Assembly: GCF_029690045.1 (NCBI RefSeq)
Contig: NZ_CP121464.1
Location: 5,828,001-5,892,000 of the forward strand
Source: Janthinobacterium rivuli
Lineage (GTDB): Bacteria; Pseudomonadota; Gammaproteobacteria; Burkholderiales; Burkholderiaceae_D
Direction: 5' to 3'
DNA length: 64,000 nucleotides
The notes beneath the pieces are model-generated. The model did no database searches, had not been told where the DNA came from, and saw only the letters and a list, made by a program, of their open reading frames with translations. Made by a program: the position numbers and the translations under genes. Below, in pieces: positions 38,455-47,090 of this stretch; the stretch's first letter is position 1, and each line of letters opens with the position of its first letter.

Positions 38455-38498
38455 ACAAATATTTGTAAAAGGATTTTCATTGATTTACTTCGTGAAAA
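38455..38498. promoter_or_regulatory. RpiR-type operators and divergent promoter region
   Basis: A perfect 12-bp palindrome ACAAATATTTGT (38455-38466) and an inverted repeat TTTTCA-N13-TGAAAA (38474-38479 / 38493-38498) lie between the divergent regulator and M14 gene. A plausible plus-strand promoter is TTTACT (38484-38489), 17 bp, CATAAT (38507-38512), so the second repeat would overlap the -35. Assignment to the neighbouring RpiR protein is inference. Confidence 0.5.
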
Positions 38499-38531
38499 TA
38501 TTGCTACATAATCGACCGGAATCCATCAACC

Positions 38532-39692
38532 ATGCACCTTTTCGGGGCACCCACCATGCAAGTACACCAGCATCCCATCTCCACCGCACACGCCAGCGTA
38601 GCGTGCCAATTGAGCAGTTTCCACTTCGGCGCCGCGGCCGCCACCAGCCGCAGCGGCAAAAAGGTGTACATCCAGGCGGCGCTGCACGCGGACGAGGTGC
38701 CGGGCATGCTGGTGTCGCAATTTTTGCGCCGTGAACTGCTGGCGCTGGAAGCGGCCGGCAAGATCCACGGCGAAATCATCCTGGTGCCGGCCGCCAACCC
38801 GATCGGCCTGGCGCAAGCCATCCATGGCGCGCCGTTCGGCCGCTTCGACCTGACCACCGGCATCAACTTCAACCGCGCCTACCGCCACGTGGCCGATGAA
38901 CTGAAAACCACGCTGGCTGGCCTGCTGGGACAGGATGCGCAAGCCAACGTGGCCCTGATACGCGAGCATGCGCGCGCCGCCGTCGCCGCCTGGCGGCCGG
39001 GCACGGATGCGGAGACCTTGAAGAAGACCCTGCTGGGCATGGCCATCGACGCCGACATCGTGCTCGATCTGCATTGCGATAACGAGGCGGCCCTGCACAT
39101 CTACACGGGCACGCCGCTGGCGGCGCAGATCGCGCCCCTGTCCGCGCTGCTGGGCGCGCGCGCCGTGCTGCTGGAACTGGCGGCCGGCGAAGAGCCGTTC
39201 GACGAAGCCTGCAGCCGCTTGTGGTGGGATCTCGACGCGCACTTCGGCGGACGCTATCCGATTCCCGCCGCCTGCCTGTCGACCACCGTCGAGTTGCGCG
39301 GCGAAGTGGAAGTGAGCTACGCCCTGGCCGAACGCGACGCCGCCGCCCTGCTGCGTTTTCTCGCCATCGAGGGCGTGCTGGAGATAGCCGGCGCCGGCGA
39401 CGACCTGCCCGCGCCGCAATGCGAGCCCACGCCGCTGGCCGGCGTGGAACCGATCCTCGCGCCGCATCACGGCGTGCTGGTCTACCTGCGCGAAATGGGC
39501 GAGGTGCTGGCCGCCGGCGACGCCGTGGCCGACCTGATCGATCCCGTCAGCGGCGAGACGACGACCTTGCGCTGCACGGTCGCCGGCGTCTTTTTTGCGC
39601 GCAGCGCCCACCGCCACGTTTTGCGCGGCATGAACGTTGGCAAGGTCGCAGGCGCCGTCGCCTTCCGCGGCGGCAGCCTGCTGAGCCAATAA
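38532..39692 (+). CDS. M14-family succinylglutamate desuccinylase/aspartoacylase-type deacylase
   Basis: 386 aa. Zinc-dependent deacylase/carboxypeptidase fold, with the first metal ligands in A-L-H-A-D-E (His and Glu near 52-55), the third in V-L-D-L-H-C-D-N (near 180) and the catalytic Glu in T-V-E-L-R-G-E-V-E. The C-terminal part has a lipoyl/barrel-like domain (P-H-H-G-V-L-V-Y) as in AstE/ASPA-like proteins. It could deacylate an N-acyl amino acid or hydrolyse a peptide. A second start at 38556 is equally good. It is followed directly by the carrier gene (stop and start abut) and divergent from the RpiR regulator. Confidence 0.87.
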   Translation: MHLFGAPTMQVHQHPISTAHASVACQLSSFHFGAAAATSRSGKKVYIQAALHADEVPGMLVSQFLRRELLALEAAGKIHGEIILVPAANPIGLAQAIHGAPFGRFDLTTGINFNRAYRHVADELKTTLAGLLGQDAQANVALIREHARAAVAAWRPGTDAETLKKTLLGMAIDADIVLDLHCDNEAALHIYTGTPLAAQIAPLSALLGARAVLLELAAGEEPFDEACSRLWWDLDAHFGGRYPIPAACLSTTVELRGEVEVSYALAERDAAALLRFLAIEGVLEIAGAGDDLPAPQCEPTPLAGVEPILAPHHGVLVYLREMGEVLAAGDAVADLIDPVSGETTTLRCTVAGVFFARSAHRHVLRGMNVGKVAGAVAFRGGSLLSQ

Positions 39693-41090
39693 ATGACACC
39701 CATGAGAAAATTCAAGCTCCCCAATACCTTCGTCCTGCTGTGCGGCATTCTGGCCATGATCGCCCTGGCGACGTGGCTGGTGCCAGGCGGGAAATTCGAC
39801 ACCCAACTGGTCAATGGCAAACAGCTGATCATCCCCGGCACGTTTCATTACGTCGACAACAAGCCGCAGGGACTCGCCGCGCTGATGATGGCGCCCATCA
39901 AGGGCTTTGTCGACGCCAGCCTGATCATCGGCTTCGTGCTGATCGTCGGCGGCGCCTTCGCCGTGCTGCAAAAAACGGAAGCCTTCGATTCGCTGATCAA
40001 GGCCATCGCCAAGGCGCACACCAGTTCGCGCTTCGTGCGCGCCGCCATCATCCCCGTGTTCTTCACCATGTTTTCGCTGGGCGGCGCCACCTTCGGCATG
40101 AACGAGGAAGCGATTCCCTTCATCCTGATCTTCGTGCCGCTGGCCCTGGCTCTGGGCTATGACACCATCACGGGCGTGTCGATTCCCTTCATCGGCTCGC
40201 AAGTGGGATTTTCCGCCGCCTTTTTGAATCCGTTCAACGTCGGCATCGCGCAGGGTATCGCCGGCGTGCCGATCTTTTCCGGCATCGGCTACCGCCTGAT
40301 CGTGTGGGCCATCGCCACGGCGGTCAGCATCGTGTTCTTGATGTGGTACGCAGCGCGCATCAAGCGCCATCCGGAAAAAAGCCCCACTTACCTGCTCGAC
40401 ATCGAAAAGCGCAGCGAGCACACACTGGACCTGAGCAGCTTTGCCGGCATGACGCGCACGCATCGCGCGGTACTGTGGATTTTCATGGCGACCCTGCTGA
40501 CGATGGTCGTCGGCGTCGTCAAGTACGACTGGTTCATCGATGAAATCGCCGCCCTGTTCCTGGTGATGGCCATCGTCGTCGGCCTGGTCGGCCGGCTCGA
40601 CATGGACAGCCTGGTGGCGTCGTTCGTGCAGGGCGCGCGCGACATGGTCAGCGTGGCGCTGGTCATCGCGCTGGCGCGCGGCACCATGATCCTGGCGCGC
40701 GACGCGCAGATCATCGACACCATGCTGCATGCATTGACGCCCCTGGTGGCGTCGTCGAGCCCCGTCTTCGCCGCGCAAAAGATGTTCTTCATGCAGTCGG
40801 TGATCAACTTCTTCATCCACTCGGGCAGCGGGCAGGCGGCTCTCACCATGCCGATCATGGCGCCGCTGGCCGACCTGGTGGGTGTGACGCGCCAGACCGC
40901 CATCCTGGCCTTCCAGTTCGGCGAATTCACCACGCCGATGATCCCCACGTCCGGCATCACCGTCGGCGTGCTGGCGCTGGCGCGCGTGCCCTGGATTACG
41001 TGGGCCAAGTGGATGATTCCGCTGCAGCTGATTTACCTGGTGCTGGCGCTGCTGCTGCTGATTCCGCCCTGCCTGATGCACTGGCAGTAA
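39693..41090 (+). CDS. YfcC-family (DcuC/ArcD-like) carrier
   Basis: 465 aa, about twelve membrane spans. It has typical YfcC family sequence: T-F-V-L-L-C-G-I-L near the start, S-L-G-G-A-T-F-G-M-N-E-E-A-I-P-F near 130, and V-N-F-F-I-H-S-G-S-G-Q-A-like and P-M-I-P-T-S-G-I-T-V-G motifs in the second half. The family includes C4-dicarboxylate and basic amino-acid carriers. Start may be this ATG or the next Met at 39702. As the second gene after the M14 deacylase it presumably imports that enzyme's substrate across the inner membrane. Confidence 0.9.
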   Translation: MTPMRKFKLPNTFVLLCGILAMIALATWLVPGGKFDTQLVNGKQLIIPGTFHYVDNKPQGLAALMMAPIKGFVDASLIIGFVLIVGGAFAVLQKTEAFDSLIKAIAKAHTSSRFVRAAIIPVFFTMFSLGGATFGMNEEAIPFILIFVPLALALGYDTITGVSIPFIGSQVGFSAAFLNPFNVGIAQGIAGVPIFSGIGYRLIVWAIATAVSIVFLMWYAARIKRHPEKSPTYLLDIEKRSEHTLDLSSFAGMTRTHRAVLWIFMATLLTMVVGVVKYDWFIDEIAALFLVMAIVVGLVGRLDMDSLVASFVQGARDMVSVALVIALARGTMILARDAQIIDTMLHALTPLVASSSPVFAAQKMFFMQSVINFFIHSGSGQAALTMPIMAPLADLVGVTRQTAILAFQFGEFTTPMIPTSGITVGVLALARVPWITWAKWMIPLQLIYLVLALLLLIPPCLMHWQ

Positions 41091-41091
41091 G

Positions 41092-41120
41092 CACGGCGGC
41101 ACCATCGCCGTGGCTTTCTT
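41092..41120 (+). terminator. Probable terminator after the carrier gene
   Basis: Stem CACGGCG / CGCCGTG with a 7-base loop, followed by GCTTTCTTATTT. It lies immediately past the carrier stop and in front of the convergent hydrolase stop. The T tract is interrupted, so strength is moderate. Confidence 0.6.
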
Positions 41121-42384
41121 ATTTGCGGTACGCCTGTCCGTAGGCGCCATGGATGCCGCCCTTTGCCCAGTCGGCCATCAGGTCGTAAAACCCGGGCGTG
41201 ATGACAGTGGACTTGCGCGTTCCATCCGGCGCCTGAACGTAGCCGCGCATGCCGTGATCGGCCTGCGGGAAAACGTAGACAGAGATGGCCTGGCCCTGGC
41301 CACGTAACGCCGTCAGGCGCTCCACGGTGACAGCCGGCGGTGCCTGGCGGTCGTCCTCCGCCAGGGCCCATAACTGCGGCGCCGTGACTTGACTGACAAC
41401 CTGCACGGGATCGAGCGACCAGTCGATATCGAGCTTGTCGAACCGCGGTATGCCATGCTTGCGCAACTCCTCGGCCGGCATGCCCAGCAACACCCCCGTG
41501 TAGCCTCCCTTGATGAGGCCAAACCACGCTTCCTTGCCAAACTGCTGCTGGAATGCCGACAGGTCGTCCAGTCCATCCTGGTAGCTGGATTTGACGATTC
41601 TGGCCGTGATATCCGTCACCGTCCTGGCCTTGGCGATGACGTCGTCGCCATAGCCCTTATCCTGCAATTCCCTGGCGACCTGCGCCGCATCCTGTTCCGT
41701 GATATCGGCCACCAGGCCATAGCCAATGCCGAGAAATTGCGCCTTGGCGCGCGCCTGCGCCAGCGGGGCGATCCAGCCACCCTGGCTCACGCCCATCAGG
41801 CCGAAGCGGCCGTAGCGCCCTTGCGCCAGCCGTTTTGCTTCACGCGACGCAGCCACCAGGTCATCGGCCAGGCGTGGGAAATTCTGCGTATATTCGCCTT
41901 CGGACAGCCCCGTACCGCGCTTGTCATACACGAAAACGGACACGCCCCGTCCAACCATCTGGTAAGGGTCGCGCGCGCGGTCTATCCAGCCGCTGCTTTC
42001 GGAACCATGGGCATACACGACCAGCGGCGTATCCTTGCCGGCGCCCGGCGCTTCCAGCAAACGGCCCGCGAGCATGATGCCATGCGATTCAAAACGCGTA
42101 TCCGCTTCGGCCAATGCCACTTTCGGCCAGCGTTCCTTGCCGTTGACAAGCACGGCGTCCTTTCCGCACGCGAGCAACGCGCCGGCATCCTGCGTGTTGC
42201 CGACGGTCCCGTCGCTGAAGGTATAGGCGTACCCTTTTCCCCCTTGGGTGAGGGCGACGAAGCCCGTCTGGTCCTGGCGAAAAATACCCGTCTCGCAAGG
42301 CGCCGGACTGAATGCCTCCGGCATCGGTGCGGCAGTCGCCGTGAGCGATGCGACAAGGAGAGGCCAGAGAAAATAAGGAGTCAT
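41119..42384 (-). CDS. Exported alpha/beta hydrolase
   Basis: 421 aa. A signal peptide (cleavage near T-A-A-P, about residue 19) is followed by a beta-strand-rich region and an alpha/beta hydrolase fold: oxyanion region V-Y-A-H-G-S-E-S-S-G-W, V-Y-D-K-R-G-T-G-L-S, nucleophile elbow G-V-S-Q-G-G (Ser near 196), the acid in A-E-D-D-R, and the His in Q-A-D-H-G-M-R. Similar exported esterase/peptidase-like proteins are widespread with unknown substrates. It is transcribed convergently to the carrier gene and appears monocistronic. Confidence 0.85.
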   Translation of the reverse strand: MTPYFLWPLLVASLTATAAPMPEAFSPAPCETGIFRQDQTGFVALTQGGKGYAYTFSDGTVGNTQDAGALLACGKDAVLVNGKERWPKVALAEADTRFESHGIMLAGRLLEAPGAGKDTPLVVYAHGSESSGWIDRARDPYQMVGRGVSVFVYDKRGTGLSEGEYTQNFPRLADDLVAASREAKRLAQGRYGRFGLMGVSQGGWIAPLAQARAKAQFLGIGYGLVADITEQDAAQVARELQDKGYGDDVIAKARTVTDITARIVKSSYQDGLDDLSAFQQQFGKEAWFGLIKGGYTGVLLGMPAEELRKHGIPRFDKLDIDWSLDPVQVVSQVTAPQLWALAEDDRQAPPAVTVERLTALRGQGQAISVYVFPQADHGMRGYVQAPDGTRKSTVITPGFYDLMADWAKGGIHGAYGQAYRK

Positions 42385-42479
42385 GGAGTCAGTATCCGCT
42401 AGGGAGCTGTCGCGTTGTTGATCAGGAAAATGGCGATATCAGGCCAAGACTGGGGGCGCGCACAAACCGCGTCAGCTGT

Positions 42480-42905
42480 TCAACGCCGATAAATATCGGG
42501 AAAATACCGCTCCATCAGCGTCTCCGGCCTGAGTGGCGCCGTAAAGCCGTGACGCGCATACAAGCCATGCGCCGTGCTGGTGGCCAGCATGAAACGGCGC
42601 AAACCCTGCAAGTCGGGATGCGCCATCACGGCCTCCATCAGGCGCTTGCTGTAGCCGCGGCCGCGGCACTCTTCCAGCACATACACGTCGACCAGATAGG
42701 CAAACGTGGCGTAGTCGCTGACCACGCGGGCGAACGCCACTTGACGGCCGTCCAGCGTGCCGCCGAAGCATAGCGAATGGTCAATGGCACGCTGTACGGT
42801 GGCCTGCGCGATGCCGATGGCCCATGTCGATTGCGTACTGAGAAAATGGTGAATGGCCGGAACGTCAAGTTCCGCCCTGTCGCTACTGATCTTCAAGTGT
42901 GGCAT
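42480..42905 (-). CDS. GNAT-family N-acetyltransferase
   Basis: 141 aa. A single acetyltransferase domain with motif A as V-Y-V-L-E-E-C-R-G-R-G-Y-S-K-R-L-M (acetyl-CoA-binding R-G-R-G-Y) and L-A-T-S-T-A-H-G-L-Y-A-R-H-G-F for the C-terminal part. Acceptor substrate unknown. The start ATG has GGAC upstream; an N-terminal extension of the frame overlaps a duplicated non-coding segment and was rejected. Confidence 0.88.
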   Translation of the reverse strand: MPHLKISSDRAELDVPAIHHFLSTQSTWAIGIAQATVQRAIDHSLCFGGTLDGRQVAFARVVSDYATFAYLVDVYVLEECRGRGYSKRLMEAVMAHPDLQGLRRFMLATSTAHGLYARHGFTAPLRPETLMERYFPDIYRR

Positions 42906-42953
42906 CACGCTGTCCGCCTGTCGTGGGAAAAACTGATCATCGGCGATTTGCGC

Positions 42954-43384
42954 GCTGCTGTCACCTGGGCAGGAAAGAATCGGGCTGCCTCCCCTTCTGA
43001 CTGCTGATGACGGGGGTACTCTGCCTGCTGCTGCCGTAGCTGCGACTGGCACGCTGCCGCCATGCTTACAGCGCGGCTTTTTCTTCGGCGTTCAGACGCT
43101 TGGCGCTGACATACACGGTATGCATGGTGGCTTGATCGGCGCTGGCAACGAGGGCGGCGGAAGCGGCTGGCGCGGCGCGGAACTTCGGCACGGCGGCGGT
43201 GGCCAGGCTGGTGGCAGCGGCGATGGCGATGATGGCGACGAAGATGGCTTCCATATTTTTAGCGATGTTCATGATGGTGTCCTTTGGATGGCTGGTTGTC
43301 TGCTGCGATGATGGAACTGTAGGCGCATCGGCCCACCATCTCCACCGGATTGCGACAAACCGCCCAAAAGAAGGGACAGAATAC
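42954..43384. repeat. Duplicated segment, copy A (with small gene)
   Basis: Copy A of a diverged tandem duplication. It starts at GCTGCTGTCACCTGGGC, contains the small membrane-protein gene at 43066-43272, and ends with the shared GGGACAGAATAC motif. Copy B is 43718-44161. The coding and promoter parts are most alike; the downstream flank is more diverged. Confidence 0.8.
43066..43272 (-). CDS. Small membrane protein, copy A
   Basis: 68 aa. One N-terminal hydrophobic stretch (A-I-F-V-A-I-I-A-I-A-A-A-T-S-L-A) that could be an anchor or uncleaved signal, an Ala-rich linker, and a conserved C-terminal motif V-Y-V-S-A-K-R-L-N-A-E-E-K. GGACACCATC lies before the ATG. The first 36 residues are identical to those of copy B at 43852-44049; this copy has three extra residues in the linker. 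From memory, small Burkholderiales proteins often end with this V-x-V-(T/S)-x-K-R-L signature. Function unknown. Confidence 0.75.
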   Translation of the reverse strand: MNIAKNMEAIFVAIIAIAAATSLATAAVPKFRAAPAASAALVASADQATMHTVYVSAKRLNAEEKAAL

Positions 43385-43391
43385 CAAGTGA

Positions 43392-43590
43392 CCCGATGAA
43401 AGGCAGGAAGCGGCGCTGGCCGCGCTGCTGCTGGCCTTGCTCGACCCGCAGCCTGTCGTGCGCCAGCTTGCCGTCTGGGCCTTCAGTGAAATGCGTTTTC
43501 CCGAAATGGCTCCCGCCGCGGCGGCGCTGCTGGCCGATCACGACGCCTCGGTGCGCGCCGAGGCTGCCGCTGCGCTGGGCATTGAACGAA
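43392..43590 (+). pseudogene. HEAT-repeat protein remnant
   Basis: An open stretch reads D-E-R-Q-E-A-A-L-A-A-L-L-L-A-L-L-D then V-V-R-Q-L-A-V-W-A-F-S-E-M and A-D-H-D-A-S-V-R-A-E-A-A-A-A-L, two characteristic HEAT/PBS-lyase-type helical repeats. It starts right after an in-frame TGA with no start codon or ribosome-binding site and degrades into non-repeat sequence after about residue 66. It looks like the interior of a larger gene left between the two copies of the small membrane-protein locus. Confidence 0.6.
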
Positions 43591-43717
43591 ATGCGCCAGG
43601 GCGTGGCTGTCCACTGCCGCCGGCGCGATGCCGATGGTCACTGAGGGCTGTCTGGTGAAAATAAGCTGCCTGGCTGGAAGCGCGCGTTCTGCCTGCGGCT
43701 ACTGTGTGTTGGGTATT

Positions 43718-44161
43718 GCTGCTGTCACCTGGGCTGGAAAGAACCGGGGGCGCCGCCCGTTCCGATTGCCCATGATGGGATACTGCAAGGTGCTGCAAGA
43801 TGCGGTGCGGCTACTGCTGTTACTGATACTGCCTGCATGGCATTGCCGCGCTTACAGGGCAGCTTTTTCTTCGGCGCTCAGGCGCTTGGCGCTGACGTAC
43901 ACGGTATGCATGGTGACTTGCTCGGCACTGGCGACGATCGGTGCCGGCGCGGCGCGGAACTTCGGCACGGCGGCGGTGGCCAGGCTGGTGGCGGCGGCGA
44001 TGGCGATGATGGCGACGAAGATGGCTTCCATGTTTTTAGCGATGTTCATGATGATGTCCTTTGAGTGGCGGGTTGTGTGCTGCGATGATTGAACTGTAGG
44101 CCGATCCCCCCTGAACTGCCATCGGATTGCGACCAAACGCACGATTCGCGGGACAGAATAC
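43718..44161. repeat. Duplicated segment, copy B (with small gene)
   Basis: Copy B of the diverged tandem duplication (copy A 42954-43384). It shares GCTGCTGTCACCTGGGC at one end, the small gene at 43852-44049 in the middle, and a promoter flank with ATCGGATTGCGAC and GGGACAGAATAC at the other end. Confidence 0.8.
43852..44049 (-). CDS. Small membrane protein, copy B
   Basis: 65 aa, a paralogue of the 43066-43272 product with the same hydrophobic N-terminus and C-terminal V-Y-V-S-A-K-R-L-S-A-E-E-K motif. It has three linker residues fewer and only a few substitutions, so both copies have stayed intact under constraint. GGACATCATC precedes the ATG. Function unknown; likely a small inner-membrane or exported protein. 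Confidence 0.75.
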   Translation of the reverse strand: MNIAKNMEAIFVAIIAIAAATSLATAAVPKFRAAPAPIVASAEQVTMHTVYVSAKRLSAEEKAAL

Positions 44162-44314
44162 AAAAAGCCGGGATGGAACGCACAACCTACCCGCGCCGTG
44201 GCATTTGAGGCTTGCCAGCCCCATTCCTGGCCATTTCAGCGCCCTGCAAGCCCCTAAAAGCCCTACCGCCGGCCAACCTTGTTTATAATCGCCCTACACT
44301 AAAGGACTTCTTTC

Positions 44315-45712
44315 ATGACTGATCAATTCTCCAAAAAGGGCGAAGCCTGGTCGGCCCGGTTTTCCGAACCGGTCTCGGACCTCGTCAAGCGCTACACAGC
44401 TTCTGTATTTTTTGACAAGCGCCTGGCGCTGTTCGACATCGAAGGTTCGCTGGCCCATGCGGAAATGCTGCATGCGCAAGCCATCATCAGCCCAGCCGAC
44501 TACGCGGAAATCCAGCGCGGCATGGCGCAAATCTCGCAGGAAATCGCCGCCGGCCAGTTCGAATGGCTGCTGGACCTGGAAGATGTCCACCTGAATATTG
44601 AAAAGCGCCTGACCGAACTGGTAGGCGATGCGGGCAAGCGCCTGCACACGGGCCGTTCGCGCAACGACCAGGTGGCAACCGACATCCGCCTGTACGTGCG
44701 TTCCGCCATCGACGACATCACCGCCCTGCTGGCGACGTTCCGCAGCGCGCTGACGGACCTGGCCGAGCAGCATGCCGACACCATCATGCCCGGCTTTACG
44801 CACATGCAGGTGGCCCAGCCGATCACCTTCGGCCACCACATGCTGGCGTATGTCGAAATGTTCGGCCGCGACGCCGAGCGCATGGCCGACTGCCGCAAGC
44901 GCGTCAACCGCCTGCCGCTGGGCGCCGCCGCCCTGGCCGGCACCACCTTCCCCATCGACCGCCTGCGCGTGGCAAAAACGCTGGGCTTTGACGACGTCTG
45001 CCACAACTCGCTCGACGCCGTCTCGGACCGCGATTTCGCCATCGAATTTTGCGCCGCCTCCGCCGTGCTGATGATGCACGTGTCGCGCATGGCCGAAGAA
45101 CTGGTGATCTGGATGAGCCCACGCATCGGCTTCATCGACATCGCCGACCGCTTCTGCACCGGCTCGTCGATCATGCCGCAAAAGAAAAACCCGGACGTGC
45201 CGGAACTGGCGCGTGGCAAGACGGGCCGCGTCTACGGCCACCTGATTGGCCTGTTGACCCTGATGAAAGGCCAGCCGCTGGCCTACAACAAGGACAACCA
45301 GGAAGACAAGGAACCGCTGTTCGACACCGTCGACACCGTTATCGACACCCTGCGCATCTTCGCCGACATGGCCGGCGGCATCACGGTGAAACCGGAAGCG
45401 ATGCGCGCGGCGGCCCTGCAGGGCTATGCCACGGCGACCGACCTGGCCGACTACCTGGTCAAAAAGGGCTTGCCGTTCCGCGACGCGCATGAAGCGGTGG
45501 CCCTGGCCGTGCGCGCCTGCGTCGACGCCGGCTGCGACCTGGCCGACCTGTCGCTAGAGCAGCTGCGTGCGTTTTCCCCGTTGACGGACGACGACGTGTT
45601 TGCCGTGCTGACCCTGGAAGGCTCCGTTGCCGCGCGCGACCACGTGGGCGGCACGGCGCCACGCCAGGTCCGCGCCGCGATCGCCCGCGTGCGTACACAG
45701 CTGGAAAAATAA
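44315..45712 (+). CDS. argH: Argininosuccinate lyase
   Basis: 465 aa. Cleaves argininosuccinate to arginine and fumarate, the last step of arginine synthesis. The fumarase/aspartase superfamily signature [12 protein letters not shown] is present near residue 285, with [10 protein letters not shown] near 110 and the catalytic His in P-G-F-T-H-M-Q near 158. It is a stand-alone gene with a strong terminator just downstream. Confidence 0.97.
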   Translation: MTDQFSKKGEAWSARFSEPVSDLVKRYTASVFFDKRLALFDIEGSLAHAEMLHAQAIISPADYAEIQRGMAQISQEIAAGQFEWLLDLEDVHLNIEKRLTELVGDAGKRLHTGRSRNDQVATDIRLYVRSAIDDITALLATFRSALTDLAEQHADTIMPGFTHMQVAQPITFGHHMLAYVEMFGRDAERMADCRKRVNRLPLGAAALAGTTFPIDRLRVAKTLGFDDVCHNSLDAVSDRDFAIEFCAASAVLMMHVSRMAEELVIWMSPRIGFIDIADRFCTGSSIMPQKKNPDVPELARGKTGRVYGHLIGLLTLMKGQPLAYNKDNQEDKEPLFDTVDTVIDTLRIFADMAGGITVKPEAMRAAALQGYATATDLADYLVKKGLPFRDAHEAVALAVRACVDAGCDLADLSLEQLRAFSPLTDDDVFAVLTLEGSVAARDHVGGTAPRQVRAAIARVRTQLEK

Positions 45713-45732
45713 GCAGCGACTACTCTGCCTGA

Positions 45733-45765
45733 CGCCCCGCTGCATTGCTGCAGCGGGGCGTTTTT
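45733..45765 (+). terminator. Rho-independent terminator after argH
   Basis: Perfect 12-bp stem CGCCCCGCTGCA / TGCAGCGGGGCG with TTGC loop and a TTTTT tail, 20 bp past the argH stop. The T tail abuts the stop codon of the convergent ACT-like gene. Confidence 0.93.
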
Positions 45766-46421
45766 CATTGGGCGACGATTTTCGACAGCACGGAAAAGGC
45801 GGCCCCCGTCTGCGACGCTTCCAGCAGCAAGGTCAGCTCCGTATACGTGCAGATGATGTTGATCAGGTTGATGCGCTCCCAGGCCAGGCGCTTGAGGATG
45901 GCGTGATACACGCCCGGCGTATAGCAGGTTTCGGGCGCCAGGTGCAGGGTCACGGCCGTCACCCGCTCCAGGCGCGCCAGTTCCTGCTCGCCGCCAAAGA
46001 CCTCGTCCACCAGCGCATGCAGCGAACGGCTGCAGATCACCATCACCTCGTTGACGCCGCGCGTGACGGTGATGAAAGTGCCGCGCTGGGGCGCGGCTAG
46101 CGCCAGCAACTGGCGCTGGCAGTCATAGGTCTGGTCGGAATAACGGTAGGTAAAAATCATCAATTCACTGCGCGTGGACAGTTCTCCCGCGCGGTGCGCC
46201 AGCACGATCTCGCCGCTTTTCTGCTGCGGCATCCGTTCGGCCAGGCGGCGCAGCGCCATCACCACGGCGGCCTGCCCCACCGGTTTCCATAAGTCGCTCT
46301 GCAATTGCGGCTGCAACTGGCGCGCCAGTTCCGACAGGTTCAGCAAGCCCCGGCCCAATCCCTCGCTGAGAAAGGCCGATTCCATCACGATCTGTTCCAC
46401 TTTGGTCGCTATCGAAAGCAT
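45765..46421 (-). CDS. ACT-domain-like protein
   Basis: 218 aa, no signal peptide or membrane span. The C-terminal part (about 125-215) resembles an ACT regulatory fold: Y-H-A-I-L-K-R-L-A-W-E-R-I-N-L-I-N-I-I-C-T-Y-T-E-L-T-L-L-L, then A-F-S-V-L-S-K-I-V. ACT domains bind amino acids, but no enzyme or DNA-binding domain is attached. The N-terminal half is helical with L-A-R-Q-L-Q-P-Q-L and A-L-R-R-L-A-E-R, possibly a winged-helix region. It is convergent with argH. Function unknown; an amino-acid-responsive regulator is one guess. Confidence 0.65.
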   Translation of the reverse strand: MLSIATKVEQIVMESAFLSEGLGRGLLNLSELARQLQPQLQSDLWKPVGQAAVVMALRRLAERMPQQKSGEIVLAHRAGELSTRSELMIFTYRYSDQTYDCQRQLLALAAPQRGTFITVTRGVNEVMVICSRSLHALVDEVFGGEQELARLERVTAVTLHLAPETCYTPGVYHAILKRLAWERINLINIICTYTELTLLLEASQTGAAFSVLSKIVAQ

Positions 46422-47090
46422 AGTTCGTCAGGCCGGTGATTCCGGTGCACGCACCAGGAGCCGGCAACCCTTCCTGAAAAAAAGATGCACTGCGCCAGCG
46501 GCCGCGCCGGGCGGCGCGGTCGGACTCACTGAAAAGCCCCCCTCGCGGGGGAAGAGCCGGCTGGCGGCGGCTAGGAAGGCGGATGCAGCATGAATGCCGC
46601 TCCAGAGGGGAAATGGCTGAAACCAACAGCAGAAAACAGAACTGACGTCATGTGAAACTCCCGATTTTTTTCCCGATGCGCTGTATCTGGACGCGGTCAT
46701 TGCCGCGTGCGCTTTTTTTGTCGTCGCCTGGTCCACTGGGGACAATGCGAAGAGCTAGTGTAGATCGCAACATTTAGAAAATGCAACAGTGTTTTTCCAA
46801 CAGAGCGCGCCATTAGGGGAAGTAGTCCAAAACAAAAGTTACAGCTTGTGGTAGATCAAACTTTCCGATGATGCAGCGTCGATAAATGTTCAATTCTTAA
46901 CAAAAATTCGCCTGGTGACCCATTTCTTGAATTTTTTGACATGGCGATCTCGACAAGTTTAGTGTCCCCCTACCCGGCGTCACGCCACCACAAAACGGCA
47001 GGCTATCCGCCTGCCAGGCACGCCGGGGTGGCCATCAGGCATCGCGGCCAGCTCATTCACCATTTCCTTAACCGATACCATGGAGCAGAA
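46422..47090. other. Long intergenic region upstream of the M4 protease gene
   Basis: About 670 bp without a credible gene. The half nearer the ACT-like gene is GC-rich with two dyads: CCCCC-TCGC-GGGGG near 46544-46557 and a GC-rich palindrome near 46500-46520. The half nearer the protease gene is AT-rich (46760-46950) and holds a TTGACA (46936-46941) with a weak TTTAGT -10 16 bp further, a possible promoter for the protease gene with a long leader. Confidence 0.5.

Noticed and set aside
38526..41150. Long minus-strand open frame opposite the M14 deacylase and carrier genes
   Set aside because: A shadow of two clear plus-strand genes; no ribosome-binding site or domain.
46428..46745. Minus-strand open frame upstream of the ACT-like gene as an attenuation leader
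   Set aside because: No run of a single regulatory codon, no convincing terminator/antiterminator pair, and no ribosome-binding site; only GC-rich dyads are visible.
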